From positions 1 to 5,670 of the forward strand of contig CAKTUT010000115.1 in the NCBI GenBank assembly GCA_934621665.1: a stretch of DNA of 5,670 bases, in the 5' to 3' direction. The position numbers and the translations under genes were made by a program. Of this stretch, positions 5,516-5,670 are shown one piece after another. The notes under the pieces were generated by a model. The model searched no databases, had not been told where the DNA came from, and was given only the letters and a program-made list of their open reading frames with translations. The DNA is from an uncultured Oscillospiraceae bacterium (lineage in GTDB: Bacteria; Bacillota; Clostridia; Oscillospirales; Oscillospiraceae). The first letter of the stretch is position 1; each line of letters opens with the position of its first letter.

Positions 5516-5670
5516 TCAGCCGACAAACCACTGCGTCCAATAGCCACCGTCGGCGACATAGCCGACGCCAAGCGATGTGTAGGACGAGGAGAGAATGTTG
5601 GCACGATGCCCCTCGGAGTTCATCCATGCCTGAACAACGGCCTCCGGGGTGGAGTAGCCCATGGCGATAT
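5516..5670 (-). CDS. CAP/SCP-domain protein (YkwD-like), C-terminal fragment; 5' end outside window
   Basis: Only the last 50 residues are present, ending at TGA 5518-5516. They carry the CAP-superfamily signature: GYSTPEAVVQAWMNSEGHRA, with the HRANIL motif (residues 21-26 of the fragment), then LGVGYVADGGYWTQWFVG at the very end. Bacterial CAP proteins are usually secreted; in spore formers, YkwD-like members are often associated with the cell surface or spore coat, but their biochemical activity is poorly known. N-terminal features such as a signal peptide, LysM or SH3 domain would lie beyond the window and cannot be judged. Its strong terminator makes it independent of the dpa operon, although both could be sporulation genes. 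Confidence 0.9.
   Translation of the reverse strand, partial: IAMGYSTPEAVVQAWMNSEGHRANILSSSYTSLGVGYVADGGYWTQWFVG

Overview
The window looks like a chromosomal segment of a moderately GC-rich, endospore-forming Firmicute, most likely a gut clostridium of the Oscillospirales/Ruminococcaceae type. The evidence is a dipicolinate synthase gene pair (spore-specific), a SAM-I (S-box) riboswitch ahead of metK, strong AAAGGAG/AGGAGG-type ribosome binding sites, and GC-rich codons set in AT-rich intergenic regions. The genus cannot be fixed from this sequence alone.

Layout from left to right. Positions 1-160 hold no convincing gene but contain tandem perfect palindromes and resemble a dispersed intergenic repeat. 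It lies just beyond the 3' end of a minus-strand UDP-N-acetyl-D-mannosamine dehydrogenase gene (wecC-like, 178-1377). Upstream of that on the same strand is metK (S-adenosylmethionine synthetase, 1435-2601). metK has a long leader with a sigma-A-type promoter (2783-2811), a SAM-I aptamer (2669-2762) and an intrinsic terminator (2621-2656), a complete transcriptional OFF switch that senses the enzyme's product. No terminator is visible in the 57-nt gap between metK and the wecC-like gene, so read-through could put the dehydrogenase partly under SAM control, although it also seems to have its own promoter.

Transcribed divergently from metK is a plus-strand gene (2952-3845) for a rhomboid-fold membrane protein with a C-terminal zinc-ribbon-like tail. 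It keeps the rhomboid structural motifs but I see no catalytic GxSG serine or His, so it looks like a pseudoprotease. It ends at a strong hairpin terminator (3852-3887).

Convergent with it is the minus-strand operon dpaA-dpaB (spoVFA-spoVFB; 5386-4544 and 4528-3959), encoding both subunits of dipicolinate synthase, which makes the dipicolinic acid stored in the spore core. A sigma-K-like -10 element sits directly upstream of dpaA. At the right edge is the 3' end of a CAP/SCP-domain (YkwD-like) gene on the minus strand (5516 to beyond 5670), insulated from dpaA by its own terminator (5457-5486).

Most of the content is recognisable housekeeping or sporulation material. The least described items are the catalytically dead rhomboid/zinc-ribbon protein, the possible SAM-linked expression of a wecC-like gene that has no wecB beside it, and the palindromic repeat at the left edge. 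I found no convincing evidence of a wholly new multi-gene system.
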